Shown here piece after piece: positions 33,515-41,721 of a stretch of 64,000 nt of DNA. The position numbers were made by a program, and so were the translations under genes. The notes beneath the pieces were generated by a model, which was not told the DNA's origin, did not search any database, and saw only the letters and a list, made by a program, of their open reading frames with translations. The first letter of the stretch is position 1. Every line of letters begins with the position of its first letter. The DNA comes from an uncultured Flavobacteriaceae bacterium (lineage in GTDB: Bacteria > Bacteroidota > Bacteroidia > Flavobacteriales > Flavobacteriaceae). The stretch covers positions 62,001-126,000 of the forward strand of contig CAJQMT010000015.1 in NCBI GenBank assembly GCA_905479475.1, given 5' to 3'.

Positions 33515-35728
33515 TTAGTCCACACGACTGACTTTGTTTACGCCGTCTACTTTTAAAATATTTTCAATCAACTTTTTCAATTGGGTTTTATTTTTTACAT
33601 CCAGTGTAATGCTACCATTGAATATAGAACCTCGGGTATTCGAGTTGATGTTGTAAATATTCATATTGCTATTGCCCGCAATAATTTGTGTTATTTTATG
33701 TAAGATACCGTGTTTGTCTTCTCCACTAATTTTCAATGTGACTTTGTAATTTTGTTTTGAAGAGTCAATCCATTTGGCAAGCATGATACGGTATGCATAA
33801 TTTGATTGCATACTAATCGCGTTGGGACAGTTTTTTTTATGAACTTTGATACCGTCTTTGATTGTTAAAAAACCAAATACAGGATCACCTGGTATAGGAT
33901 TACAACATTTGGATAGCTTGTATTCTAATTTTTCTTCATCTTTTCCAAACACGAGAAGGTCGAAATTACTACTCAATTCTTCAATGTCTTCCTTGGAATT
34001 GATAGAAGTTTTTCGTTGAATCTTTTTCTTGAAATAATTATAAAGGGCATTGCTTCGCTGATTGGCAAAACTTTTCAACTCTGAATTTTCAATGGTGGAA
34101 GCTCCTACTCGGTAAAACAAATCAAAACTTGTTCTAAGCTTAAAATAATTTACCAACTCATTGGTGACTTTTTCGTCTAAGATGATTTTTAGTTGTTTTA
34201 ATTTCCGAGCAAGTAAAACTTTTCCATCCTCAGCAATCAGTTTCTCTTCTTCCTTGAGAGCTGTTCTTATTCTAGCCTTTGCTCTGGCTGTAACCACAAA
34301 CTCTAACCATCTTGGATTTGGCTTTTGCAATCTTGTAGTCAGTACTTCTACTTGGTCTCCACTGGCTAAAATGGTGTCCAATGGTGTAAGTTTCCCGTTT
34401 ACTTTGGCTCCGCGACATTTCAATCCAATATCAGTATGAATAGCGAAAGCAAAATCAAGTGCTGAGGATCCTCTTGGAAGAGACTTTAGGTCTCCATTCG
34501 GTGTGAAAACAAAAATTTCTTCTGCGTACAAGTTCAATTTAAAATCTTCTACAAAGTCAACAGCATTTAGATTTCCATTTTCCAAGGTGTCTTTCAACCG
34601 GTTTAACCAAACTTCTAATCCGCTTTCATTGACAGTACCTTGTTTGTATTTAAAATGCGCTGCATACCCTTTTTCCGCAATTTCATCCATTCGTTTGGAT
34701 CGAATCTGAACTTCCACCCAATTTCCTTCAGGCCCCATAACAGTGATATGTAAAGATTCATAGCCTGTGGTTTTTGGATTCGTAATCCAATCCCGAAGTC
34801 TTATAGGATTTGGGTTGTAGTGATCGGTAACAATGGAATAAATTTTCCACGCATCAAATTTTTCGTTTTTATCATTAGAGTCATAAATAATTCGAATCGC
34901 AAATTTGTCGTAAATTTCTTCAAAACTCACATTTTGCACTTGCATTTTTCTACGAATAGAATAAATGGATTTCGTACGCCCTTTGATTTCGTAGGAGAAC
35001 TTCTCTTTGGAAAGGGTTTTTTCCAATTTGTCTGAAAAGCGCTTGATGTAAAAGTCTTGTTCTTCTTTACTTGCTTTAATTTTACTCAAAATATCTTGAA
35101 ATACCTCTGGCTCGGTATATTTTAAACCGAGGTCCTCTAATTCTGTTTTGATGTTGTATAAACCCAATCGATGTGCAAGTGGGGCATAAATATAAAGCGT
35201 TTCAGAAGCAATTTTAACTTGCTTGTAATTCGGCATGGAATCCATGGTTTGCATGTTGTGCAAACGGTCTGCAATTTTTATTAGAATTACCCGAACATCG
35301 TCGTTCAAGGTGAGCAGCATTTTTCGAAAATTCTCTGCTTGAATCGAAACATCGTGTTCTTTGTTGAGTCGCGAAATCTTTGTGAGACCATTGACTACTT
35401 TGGCAATGCTTTCTCCAAAAAGCTGTTCGATATCAGTAATGGTGTATGGGGTGTCTTCTACGACATCATGCAACAGTGCAGCAGCAATTGAAGCCGCACC
35501 AAGACCAATTTCATAAGCGACTGTTTTGGCAACAGCAATTGGGTGAAATATATAAGGCTCTCCTGTTTTTCTTCTTTGTTCACTATGGGCGTCCAAAGCC
35601 AAGTCAAAAGCCTTTCGAATTAGTTTTTTATCAGCCGCGGAAAGTACCTGATACGTCCCTTTCAAGAGGTCTTTATATCGATTTGCAATTTCCTTATTTT
35701 CTTCTTCTATCGTCGCTGAATAATTCAT
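33515..35728 (-). CDS. Bifunctional (p)ppGpp synthetase/hydrolase (RelA/SpoT family)
   Basis: A 737-residue stringent-response enzyme. The N-terminal HD hydrolase region has HPIAVAKTV and LLHDVVEDTPY with the expected His-Asp pair. The synthetase region (KGRTKSIYSIRRKM, TGYESLHITVMGPEGNWVEVQIR) has the GTP-binding motifs. The TGS domain (IFVFTPNGDLKSLPRGSSALDFAFAIH) and a C-terminal ACT domain complete the long form. Both activities appear intact. It lies 37 bp after the M48 protease gene on the same strand. Confidence 0.95.
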   Translation of the reverse strand: MNYSATIEEENKEIANRYKDLLKGTYQVLSAADKKLIRKAFDLALDAHSEQRRKTGEPYIFHPIAVAKTVAYEIGLGAASIAAALLHDVVEDTPYTITDIEQLFGESIAKVVNGLTKISRLNKEHDVSIQAENFRKMLLTLNDDVRVILIKIADRLHNMQTMDSMPNYKQVKIASETLYIYAPLAHRLGLYNIKTELEDLGLKYTEPEVFQDILSKIKASKEEQDFYIKRFSDKLEKTLSKEKFSYEIKGRTKSIYSIRRKMQVQNVSFEEIYDKFAIRIIYDSNDKNEKFDAWKIYSIVTDHYNPNPIRLRDWITNPKTTGYESLHITVMGPEGNWVEVQIRSKRMDEIAEKGYAAHFKYKQGTVNESGLEVWLNRLKDTLENGNLNAVDFVEDFKLNLYAEEIFVFTPNGDLKSLPRGSSALDFAFAIHTDIGLKCRGAKVNGKLTPLDTILASGDQVEVLTTRLQKPNPRWLEFVVTARAKARIRTALKEEEKLIAEDGKVLLARKLKQLKIILDEKVTNELVNYFKLRTSFDLFYRVGASTIENSELKSFANQRSNALYNYFKKKIQRKTSINSKEDIEELSSNFDLLVFGKDEEKLEYKLSKCCNPIPGDPVFGFLTIKDGIKVHKKNCPNAISMQSNYAYRIMLAKWIDSSKQNYKVTLKISGEDKHGILHKITQIIAGNSNMNIYNINSNTRGSIFNGSITLDVKNKTQLKKLIENILKVDGVNKVSRVD

Positions 35729-35765
35729 GATGGGAATATATTATTTTTTTGATGGAATCTCTGAA

Positions 35766-37016
35766 TTATTTATTCAAATTTTGAATGCGTTGCAATAGGG
35801 TAGGATGAGAATAATAGAGATAGACCAAAGATTTATGGGGGGTCAAGTTGCTCAAACTATTTTTGGATAGCTTTTTAAGAGCTTGGATCAAATCGTTGGC
35901 ATTTGAATTTTCTTTTGCGTAGTTGTCCGCCTGGTATTCAAAAATCCTTGAAACAATGTTCAGGAGCATACCTGTGAACTCTGAAAGGGGAGTGTATAGT
36001 ATGCTGAAAACAACGATGCCTACGTGGAAACTTGGAAATGAAATTCCTAAAGAATCTGCTAACAAAGGATTGTCTATCAATAGGGATAGGATGAAAAGTG
36101 TAAGCCCTGTTATTAGGGTTGACAGTACTATATTGTAAAAAACATGTTTTCTTTTGCTGTGCCCAATTTCATGTGCAAAAACGGCCACAATTTCATCTGT
36201 GCTCAAGTCATGTATCAAAGTGTCGTATAAAACAATCCTTTTTTTAGAACCAAATCCTGAAAAGTAAGCATTCGCTTTCGAGGAGCGTTTGGATCCGTCA
36301 ATCACAAAAATTTTGTCGAGTTGGAACCCTACTTTGAGAGCAAAATTTTCCAACTTGGTTTTTAGTATTCCTTCTTCCAAAGGACTTTGCTTATTGAACA
36401 AAGGCACTAATAGGGAAGAATAGAACAAATTCATGAAAAGTGAAAACAAAGACACCACGATCCAAGTATAAACCCAAAATAGGTTTCCTGTTTTTAAATA
36501 AAGCCAAGTGATGAAAGATATCAAGAGACCACCTAAAAAAAGCATGAGCAACCAGCTTTTGATTTTGTCAATAAAAAATAATTTTTTGGTGGTTTTGTTA
36601 AATCCAAACTTTTCTTCAATTACAAATGTCTTGTAATAAGAAAATGGAGTGTAAATGAGATCATTCACAAAAAAGAGCCCCCCTAAAAAGTACAAGGTTA
36701 TCAAAATTTCATTTGAGGTCAAATATCGAGCAATTGAATCCACATATAAAAATCCGTCTGCCCCAAAAAAAGCGAGTGTTATTGTCAAAGAAAAACCATT
36801 TCTAAAAAGTGAAAAAAGATGATTCTTTTTTTTGTATTCTTGTGATTTTTCATAGGCCTTTGAGTCATAGACGTCCGCAATCTCTTCTGACAACTTGTCC
36901 TTAAAATGTCGCGCATTTAATAGCGATAAGACAGTTTCTTTTGTGAAATTAAAAATAAGAATACCAATGAGAATATAAAAAAGAACTTCTGGATTCATAA
37001 AGTTACGTTGAGTCAA
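35766..37016 (-). CDS. M48 family metallopeptidase (Ste24/CAAX protease-like)
   Basis: A 416-residue polytopic membrane protease. HEIGH (VFAHEIGHSKRKH, about residues 279-291) is the zinc site, and the third ligand glutamate lies in FEYQADNYA. Several hydrophobic helices precede and follow it, matching the Ste24p architecture rather than the shorter HtpX. Probably acts on inner-membrane or lipoprotein substrates, but substrates are unknown. It sits between rlmB-like (78-bp gap) and the RelA/SpoT gene (37-bp gap). Confidence 0.9.
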   Translation of the reverse strand: MTQRNFMNPEVLFYILIGILIFNFTKETVLSLLNARHFKDKLSEEIADVYDSKAYEKSQEYKKKNHLFSLFRNGFSLTITLAFFGADGFLYVDSIARYLTSNEILITLYFLGGLFFVNDLIYTPFSYYKTFVIEEKFGFNKTTKKLFFIDKIKSWLLMLFLGGLLISFITWLYLKTGNLFWVYTWIVVSLFSLFMNLFYSSLLVPLFNKQSPLEEGILKTKLENFALKVGFQLDKIFVIDGSKRSSKANAYFSGFGSKKRIVLYDTLIHDLSTDEIVAVFAHEIGHSKRKHVFYNIVLSTLITGLTLFILSLLIDNPLLADSLGISFPSFHVGIVVFSILYTPLSEFTGMLLNIVSRIFEYQADNYAKENSNANDLIQALKKLSKNSLSNLTPHKSLVYLYYSHPTLLQRIQNLNK

Positions 37017-37094
37017 TTAAAAAAATAAAGATACAAAGTACTCAAAAGCAAGCCAAGTAAAGAAGGCGTAAATCCTTTTGTTTTTAAAATAATA

Positions 37095-37910
37095 TCAAAC
37101 TTGATTTTGTGTTTGAAAGTCCCGCTGTCTTGTTGCTTCAAAAAGCAAAATAGAAGCTGCAACAGATACATTCATAGAGTCTATTTTTCCTCTCATCGGA
37201 ATGATGATTTTTTGCCGCGCATTTTCTAACCAATTATTTGTCAATCCTGTGGCTTCCGTTCCAACTGCGATGGCTGTAGGTTTTGTGAAATCTTGTTTGT
37301 AATAGGGAGTGGCATTTTTATGCAGTGCAGCTGCGTAAATAGAAATGTTGTTCTTTTTCAAATAGGCCAATATTTCTTCAGTGCTACCGGTGCCAATTTG
37401 GGTAGTAAATACACAGCCTACACTACTTCGGATGGTGTTAGGGTTGTACAAATCAGATTTAGGGTTGGCGATCAAAATAGCATCTACGTTGGCTGCATCG
37501 GCAGTTCTTAATAAAGCACCAATATTTCCTGGTTTTTCAGGAGATTCAGCAACTAATAACAAGGGGGTGCTTCTTTTGAGAACAAGAGAGTCTAGAGTGT
37601 GTGTTTTTGACTGGACGACAGCAATGATACCTTCGGTTGTCTCACGGTAAGCTAATTTTTTATAAACCTCTGTAGAAACCGCTAAAATTTGATGTGGAGT
37701 CTCTTGTATTTCCTGCAATGCCTCGAGGCTACAAATATCTTTACAGATGACAAGCTGTTCAATAACATAATCACCTTTAATAGCCAATTGAATTTCACGA
37801 ACTCCTTCTAGCAAAAAAACACCTTTTTTTCTTCGGTTTCGAGATTTTTCTTTCAAAAGCACCAATTCTTTCACCAATGGGTTTTGCAAACTTGAGATGT
37901 ATTTTTGCAT
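37095..37910 (-). CDS. SpoU/TrmH-family RNA 2'-O-methyltransferase
   Basis: A 271-residue RNA methyltransferase with an N-terminal L30e-like substrate domain and a C-terminal SPOUT knot. Conserved blocks are ESPEKPGNIGALLRTADAA (motif 1), VGTEATGLTNNWL (motif 2) and IPMRGKIDSMNVSVAASILLFE (motif 3). It is related to RlmB and TrmH; the target nucleotide is not determined. A -7 box TATTTTTG (37930-37923) is 13 bp upstream of the ATG, so the leader is very short. It is first in a run with the M48 and RelA/SpoT genes and is divergent from dnaK. Confidence 0.92.
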   Translation of the reverse strand: MQKYISSLQNPLVKELVLLKEKSRNRRKKGVFLLEGVREIQLAIKGDYVIEQLVICKDICSLEALQEIQETPHQILAVSTEVYKKLAYRETTEGIIAVVQSKTHTLDSLVLKRSTPLLLVAESPEKPGNIGALLRTADAANVDAILIANPKSDLYNPNTIRSSVGCVFTTQIGTGSTEEILAYLKKNNISIYAAALHKNATPYYKQDFTKPTAIAVGTEATGLTNNWLENARQKIIIPMRGKIDSMNVSVAASILLFEATRQRDFQTQNQV

Positions 37911-37922
37911 GTTGTTTTTTTA

Positions 37923-37930
37923 CAAAAATA
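37923..37930 (-). promoter_or_regulatory. -7 box of the SpoU methyltransferase gene
   Basis: Minus-strand TATTTTTG, 13 bp before the ATG at 37910. Confidence 0.5.
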
Positions 37931-38006
37931 GTTTTTTTCCTTCAAGGATTTTTTTTTAATTCATTGTAAATGACGAACTGTTCCTTTTTCAAGAAGAATT
38001 CCTCTG

Positions 38007-38044
38007 TTAAGAAACGATTGGCCTGTATTTTACAGGTCTCTTAA
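38007..38044. repeat. Nested inverted repeat far upstream of dnaK
   Basis: Outer arms TTAAGA (38007-38012) and TCTTAA (38039-38044) enclose a perfect inner hairpin CCTGTA-ttt-TACAGG (38022-38036). No T run follows, so a terminator is unlikely. Confidence 0.6.
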
Positions 38045-38111
38045 TAGCATTGTTTTGGGAGTGTTATAGGGTGACAAATGTTGTAAAATAGCAGTGTGAA
38101 AAAGACCAAAT

Positions 38112-38126
38112 ATGACAGTCTGTCAT
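38112..38126. promoter_or_regulatory. Palindrome ATGACA-gtc-TGTCAT upstream of dnaK (possible activator site)
   Basis: A perfect 6-bp inverted repeat with a 3-nt spacer, centred about 75 bp before the predicted sigma-54 start site. A protein-binding role is inferred. Confidence 0.5.
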
Positions 38127-38168
38127 TTTAAAATTAAGAAAACTGCCAATAATAGGGGCTCCTTTTCT

Positions 38169-38183
38169 TGGCACAAAGATTGC
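38169..38183 (+). promoter_or_regulatory. Sigma-54-type -24/-12 promoter of dnaK
   Basis: TGGCAC (38169-38174), then AAAGA, then TTGC (38180-38183). GG and GC are exactly 10 nt apart, the defining spacing of RpoN promoters. It lies 48 bp upstream of the dnaK ATG. Confidence 0.6.
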
Positions 38184-38230
38184 CTAATGTTTTTTGTAAA
38201 AATGAAATAACAATATTAAATATAAATATT

Positions 38231-40123
38231 ATGAGTAAGATTATTGGAATTGATTTAGGAACAACGAACTCGTGTGTTTCTGTAATGGAAGGAAATGAGC
38301 CTGTTGTAATCCCGAATGCAGAAGGAAAAAGAACAACACCATCTATAGTTGCTTTCGTAGAAGAGGGAGAAAGAAAAGTAGGAGATCCTGCAAAACGTCA
38401 AGCCGTGACAAACCCAACAAAAACAATTGCTTCGGTAAAACGTTTTATGGGAAATAAATTTTCAGAATGTTCTGAGGAGGTAGGACGAGTTCCTTACAAA
38501 GTATTGAAAGGAGACAACGATACACCTCGAGTAGACATTGATGGACGTTTGTATACGCCACAAGAGATTTCTGCAATGACGCTTCAAAAAATGAAGAAAA
38601 CAGCAGAAGATTATTTAGGACAAGACGTTTCTGAAGCGGTAATTACAGTGCCTGCTTATTTTAACGATGCACAACGTCAGGCGACGAAAGAAGCTGGAGA
38701 AATTGCAGGTTTAAAAGTGCAACGTATCATCAACGAGCCTACTGCAGCTGCATTGGCATACGGAATTGATAAAAAAGGAACAGATCAAAAAATTGCCGTT
38801 TATGATTTGGGAGGTGGAACATTTGATATTTCTATTTTGGAAATAGGAGAAGGTGTTTTTGAAGTATTGTCTACCAACGGAGATACACATTTAGGAGGAG
38901 ATGACTTTGATGAAGTGATTATTGATTGGTTAGCAGATGGATTCAACAAGGAAGAACAAGTTGATTTGCGTTTGGACCCAATGGCCTTGCAACGTTTGAA
39001 AGAAGCAGCAGAAAAAGCCAAAGTAGAATTGTCATCTTCAGCACAAACAGAAATCAATTTACCATATGTAACAGCAACAGCTTCAGGACCAAAACACCTT
39101 GTGAAAACTTTGACGAGAGCGAAGTTTGAGCAGTTGGCTGCTGAATTGGTAGTTCGTTCAATGGAACCTGTGAAAAAAGCATTGCAAGATGCAGACTTAT
39201 CTACATCTGAGATTGACGAAGTAATTTTAGTAGGAGGATCTACACGTATTCCTGTGATTCAAGAACAAGTAAAGAAATTTTTCGGGAAAGAGCCTAACAA
39301 AGGAGTGAACCCTGATGAAGTTGTGGCGATTGGAGCTGCTATCCAAGGAGGAGTATTGGCAGGTGATGTAAAAGACGTATTGTTGTTAGACGTGACACCA
39401 TTGTCTTTAGGAATTGAAACAATGGGGAATGTATTTACAAAATTGATCGAAGCGAATACAACGATTCCTACAAAGAAGTCTCAAGTATTTTCTACCGCAG
39501 TAGACAATCAGCCTTCAGTAGATATTCATGTATTGCAAGGAGAAAGAGCCATGGCTGCAGACAACAAAACAATTGGTCGTTTTCAGTTGACAGACATTCC
39601 ACCTGCACAGAGAGGAACGCCGCAAATTGAAGTGACTTTTGACATTGATGCCAATGGAATTATCAAGGTCTCTGCGGTAGACAAAGCAACGAACAAATCT
39701 CAAGAAATTAAGATTGAGGCTTCCTCTGGTTTGTCTGAAGAAGAAATTGCAAAAATGAAAGCAGATGCAGAAGCAAATGCAGAAGCAGATGCTACCGCCA
39801 AAGAAACTGCTGAGAAGTTGAATACTGCAGATCAAATGATTTTTCAAACAGAAAAACAGTTGAAAGAAGTAGAAGGAAAACTTCCAGAAGATAAAAAAGC
39901 ACCGATAGATGCTGCACTAGCTGAATTGAAAAAAGCACATGAATCGAAAGATATTGCTGCGATTGATACAGCTACGGAAGCTTTGAATACTGCTTTGCAA
40001 GGAGCTGCTGCTGAATTTCAAGCTGCTGCGCAACAGCAAGCACAAGGAGGTGCAGAGGCACAACCAGAAGCAGAGGCGCAAGAAGATAGCGTAGAAGACG
40101 TAGACTTCGAAGAAGTAAAGTAG
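38231..40123 (+). CDS. dnaK: Molecular chaperone DnaK (Hsp70)
   Basis: A 630-residue chaperone. The ATPase domain begins [17 protein letters not shown] and contains [23 protein letters not shown] and [12 protein letters not shown]. The substrate domain and a helical lid follow, ending in an acidic tail ([13 protein letters not shown]). The ATG at 38231 is chosen over a TTG at 38168 because of homology and because the sigma-54-like element covers the longer start. No dnaJ or grpE lies within the window. A GNRA-loop terminator follows 64 bp after the stop. Confidence 0.97.
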   Translation: MSKIIGIDLGTTNSCVSVMEGNEPVVIPNAEGKRTTPSIVAFVEEGERKVGDPAKRQAVTNPTKTIASVKRFMGNKFSECSEEVGRVPYKVLKGDNDTPRVDIDGRLYTPQEISAMTLQKMKKTAEDYLGQDVSEAVITVPAYFNDAQRQATKEAGEIAGLKVQRIINEPTAAALAYGIDKKGTDQKIAVYDLGGGTFDISILEIGEGVFEVLSTNGDTHLGGDDFDEVIIDWLADGFNKEEQVDLRLDPMALQRLKEAAEKAKVELSSSAQTEINLPYVTATASGPKHLVKTLTRAKFEQLAAELVVRSMEPVKKALQDADLSTSEIDEVILVGGSTRIPVIQEQVKKFFGKEPNKGVNPDEVVAIGAAIQGGVLAGDVKDVLLLDVTPLSLGIETMGNVFTKLIEANTTIPTKKSQVFSTAVDNQPSVDIHVLQGERAMAADNKTIGRFQLTDIPPAQRGTPQIEVTFDIDANGIIKVSAVDKATNKSQEIKIEASSGLSEEEIAKMKADAEANAEADATAKETAEKLNTADQMIFQTEKQLKEVEGKLPEDKKAPIDAALAELKKAHESKDIAAIDTATEALNTALQGAAAEFQAAAQQQAQGGAEAQPEAEAQEDSVEDVDFEEVK

Positions 40124-40187
40124 TCTTTTGATAAAAAGTATCGCATTTGAGAAGCAAAAAATACTTTTCAATGTTTTACAACCAGAA

Positions 40188-40219
40188 AAGCCATTTTGGG
40201 AAACCAAAGTGGCTTTTTT
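40188..40219 (+). terminator. Intrinsic terminator after dnaK
   Basis: A 12-bp stem (AAGCCATTTTGG/CCAAAGTGGCTT, one G-T wobble) capped by a GAAA tetraloop and followed by six T. Confidence 0.88.
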
Positions 40220-40302
40220 ATGAGTGAATGGATGCAGTGCTCTGTTTGCTTTTTGAGGTAACAAGAGCAAGTTTCACTATAGAGAAAACGAATTTATCGT
40301 GG

Positions 40303-40965
40303 TTAACTCGAAGTATTTTTTTTTACGTAGGCTGTCAGGACTGTTTTTCTACCGATTGTTTTCGTTATGGTGTCTTTGTCTAAATTCCAACCACGTGCAG
40401 GAGAGTATTCTCTTCCGTAAAATATAATTTGCAAGTGCAACTTGTTCCAAGTTTCTTTTGGAAACAAACGTTTCGCATCTCTTTCTGTTTGGACCACACT
40501 TTTTCCATTTGTCAACCCCCATCGGTACATCAAACGATGAATGTGCGTGTCTACTGCAAATGCAGGAATATCAAAAGCTTGGCTCATGACAACACTCGCG
40601 GTTTTGTGCCCAACAGCTGGTAGCGCTTCTAAATCTTCAAAGCTAGCAGGAACTTTGCCATCGTGTTTCTCAATCAATATTTTTGACAAACCATGAATTC
40701 CTTTTGATTTCATAGGAGAGAGGCCTACAGGTTTGATAATCTCACGAATTTCTTCCACGGATAATTTTACCATTTCATAAGGGTTGTCCGCTCTTTTAAA
40801 GAGTAAAGGAGTAATCGTGTTCACCCGAGCATCCGTACTTTGTGCTGACATCAAAACAGCAATGAGTAAGGTGTAAGGATCTTTGTGATCTAAAGGAATT
40901 GGAGTTTCAGGATATAGTTTTTCAAGTGTGTCAAGTACAAATTGAACTTTTTCTTGTTTGTTCAT
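40303..40965 (-). CDS. nth: Endonuclease III family DNA glycosylase, lacking the Fe-S cluster
   Basis: A 220-residue bifunctional glycosylase for oxidised pyrimidines. The helix-hairpin-helix LPAVGHKTASVVM carries catalytic Lys121, and Asp139 is in AVDTHIHRL; both match E. coli Lys120 and Asp138. The C-terminal C-x6-C-x2-C-x5-C iron-sulfur ligand set is absent; the whole protein has no cysteine at all. The usual loop is replaced by FYGREYSPARGWNLDKD. The ATG at 40965 is chosen over 41001 because the extension is not conserved in the family. Confidence 0.9.
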   Translation of the reverse strand: MNKQEKVQFVLDTLEKLYPETPIPLDHKDPYTLLIAVLMSAQSTDARVNTITPLLFKRADNPYEMVKLSVEEIREIIKPVGLSPMKSKGIHGLSKILIEKHDGKVPASFEDLEALPAVGHKTASVVMSQAFDIPAFAVDTHIHRLMYRWGLTNGKSVVQTERDAKRLFPKETWNKLHLQIIFYGREYSPARGWNLDKDTITKTIGRKTVLTAYVKKNTSS

Positions 40966-41032
40966 GCGAAAAGTGGAAAAATTTAAAAAATAAAAGTACA
41001 AAGTTTTTTCACATTAAAGCGTGAAAAAATTT

Positions 41033-41040
41033 TACATTTG
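41033..41040 (+). promoter_or_regulatory. -7 box of bcp
   Basis: TACATTTG, a perfect TAnnTTTG match. It covers an in-frame TTG at 41038, so the functional start is the ATG at 41089. Confidence 0.55.
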
Positions 41041-41088
41041 AGAGAAACCTTGTTAACTTTCAACTTTCAAATCGTAGCACATCAAATT

Positions 41089-41544
41089 ATGACAACATTA
41101 CAAAAAGGAGACAATGCTCCTCAATTTTCAGCATTGGACGAAAAAGGAAATATCATTCAATTGAAAGATTATAGTGGAAAAAAATTGGTATTGTTCTTTT
41201 ACCCAAAGGCAAGTACACCCGGTTGTACAGTGGAAGCTTGCGATCTCAGAGACAATTACAATTTATTCTTAGAAAAAGGATATGACGTGTTGGGAGTGAG
41301 TGCGGACTCTGCAAAACGCCAACAAAATTTTATCACAAAAAACAGCCTGCCTTTTCCGTTACTCGCCGATGAAGACAAATCCGTTATTGAGGCTTTTGGT
41401 GTTTGGGGACCAAAAAAGTTTATGGGTAGAGAATACGAAGGGATTCACAGAACTACTTTTGTCATTGATGAAAATGGGCTTATCGAAGAAGTCATTCAAA
41501 AAGTGAAGACCAAAGAACACAGCGCGCAGATAATAGAACTCTAA
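41089..41544 (+). CDS. bcp: Thioredoxin-dependent thiol peroxidase (BCP/PrxQ type)
   Basis: A 151-residue atypical peroxiredoxin. Peroxidatic Cys46 and the nearby resolving Cys51 are in STPGCTVEACDLRD, the BCP/PrxQ arrangement. The later WGPKKFMGREYEGIHRTTFVID segment is typical. Cytosolic; reduces organic hydroperoxides with thioredoxin. Translation starts at the ATG at 41089 (MTTLQKGDNAPQF), downstream of the -7 box. priA follows on the same strand after about 180 bp. Confidence 0.95.
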   Translation: MTTLQKGDNAPQFSALDEKGNIIQLKDYSGKKLVLFFYPKASTPGCTVEACDLRDNYNLFLEKGYDVLGVSADSAKRQQNFITKNSLPFPLLADEDKSVIEAFGVWGPKKFMGREYEGIHRTTFVIDENGLIEEVIQKVKTKEHSAQIIEL

Positions 41545-41721
41545 TTTTAAAGATGTTTCTGCTTTAGGTCTTTGTTTCAATCTTCATAGAGTGCTTGTAG
41601 ACTCTATAAATGGAGTAAAGAATCTTTATTGCTGTCTAAAAACACTCTTCAAATCCTTAACATTGCTGTATTATTGAATTTTAATCAAATATTTTTAGAA
41701 AAATTGTTACCGACTACCGAT

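Larger units (their letters stand above)
37911..38230. other. Divergent regulatory region between the SpoU methyltransferase gene and dnaK
   Basis: This 320-bp gap contains no gene. It holds the minus-strand -7 box at 37923-37930, a nested inverted repeat at 38007-38044, the palindrome ATGACA-gtc-TGTCAT at 38112-38126 and a sigma-54-like element at 38169-38183. I see no TAnnTTTG box close to dnaK and no CIRCE element. Confidence 0.8.
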
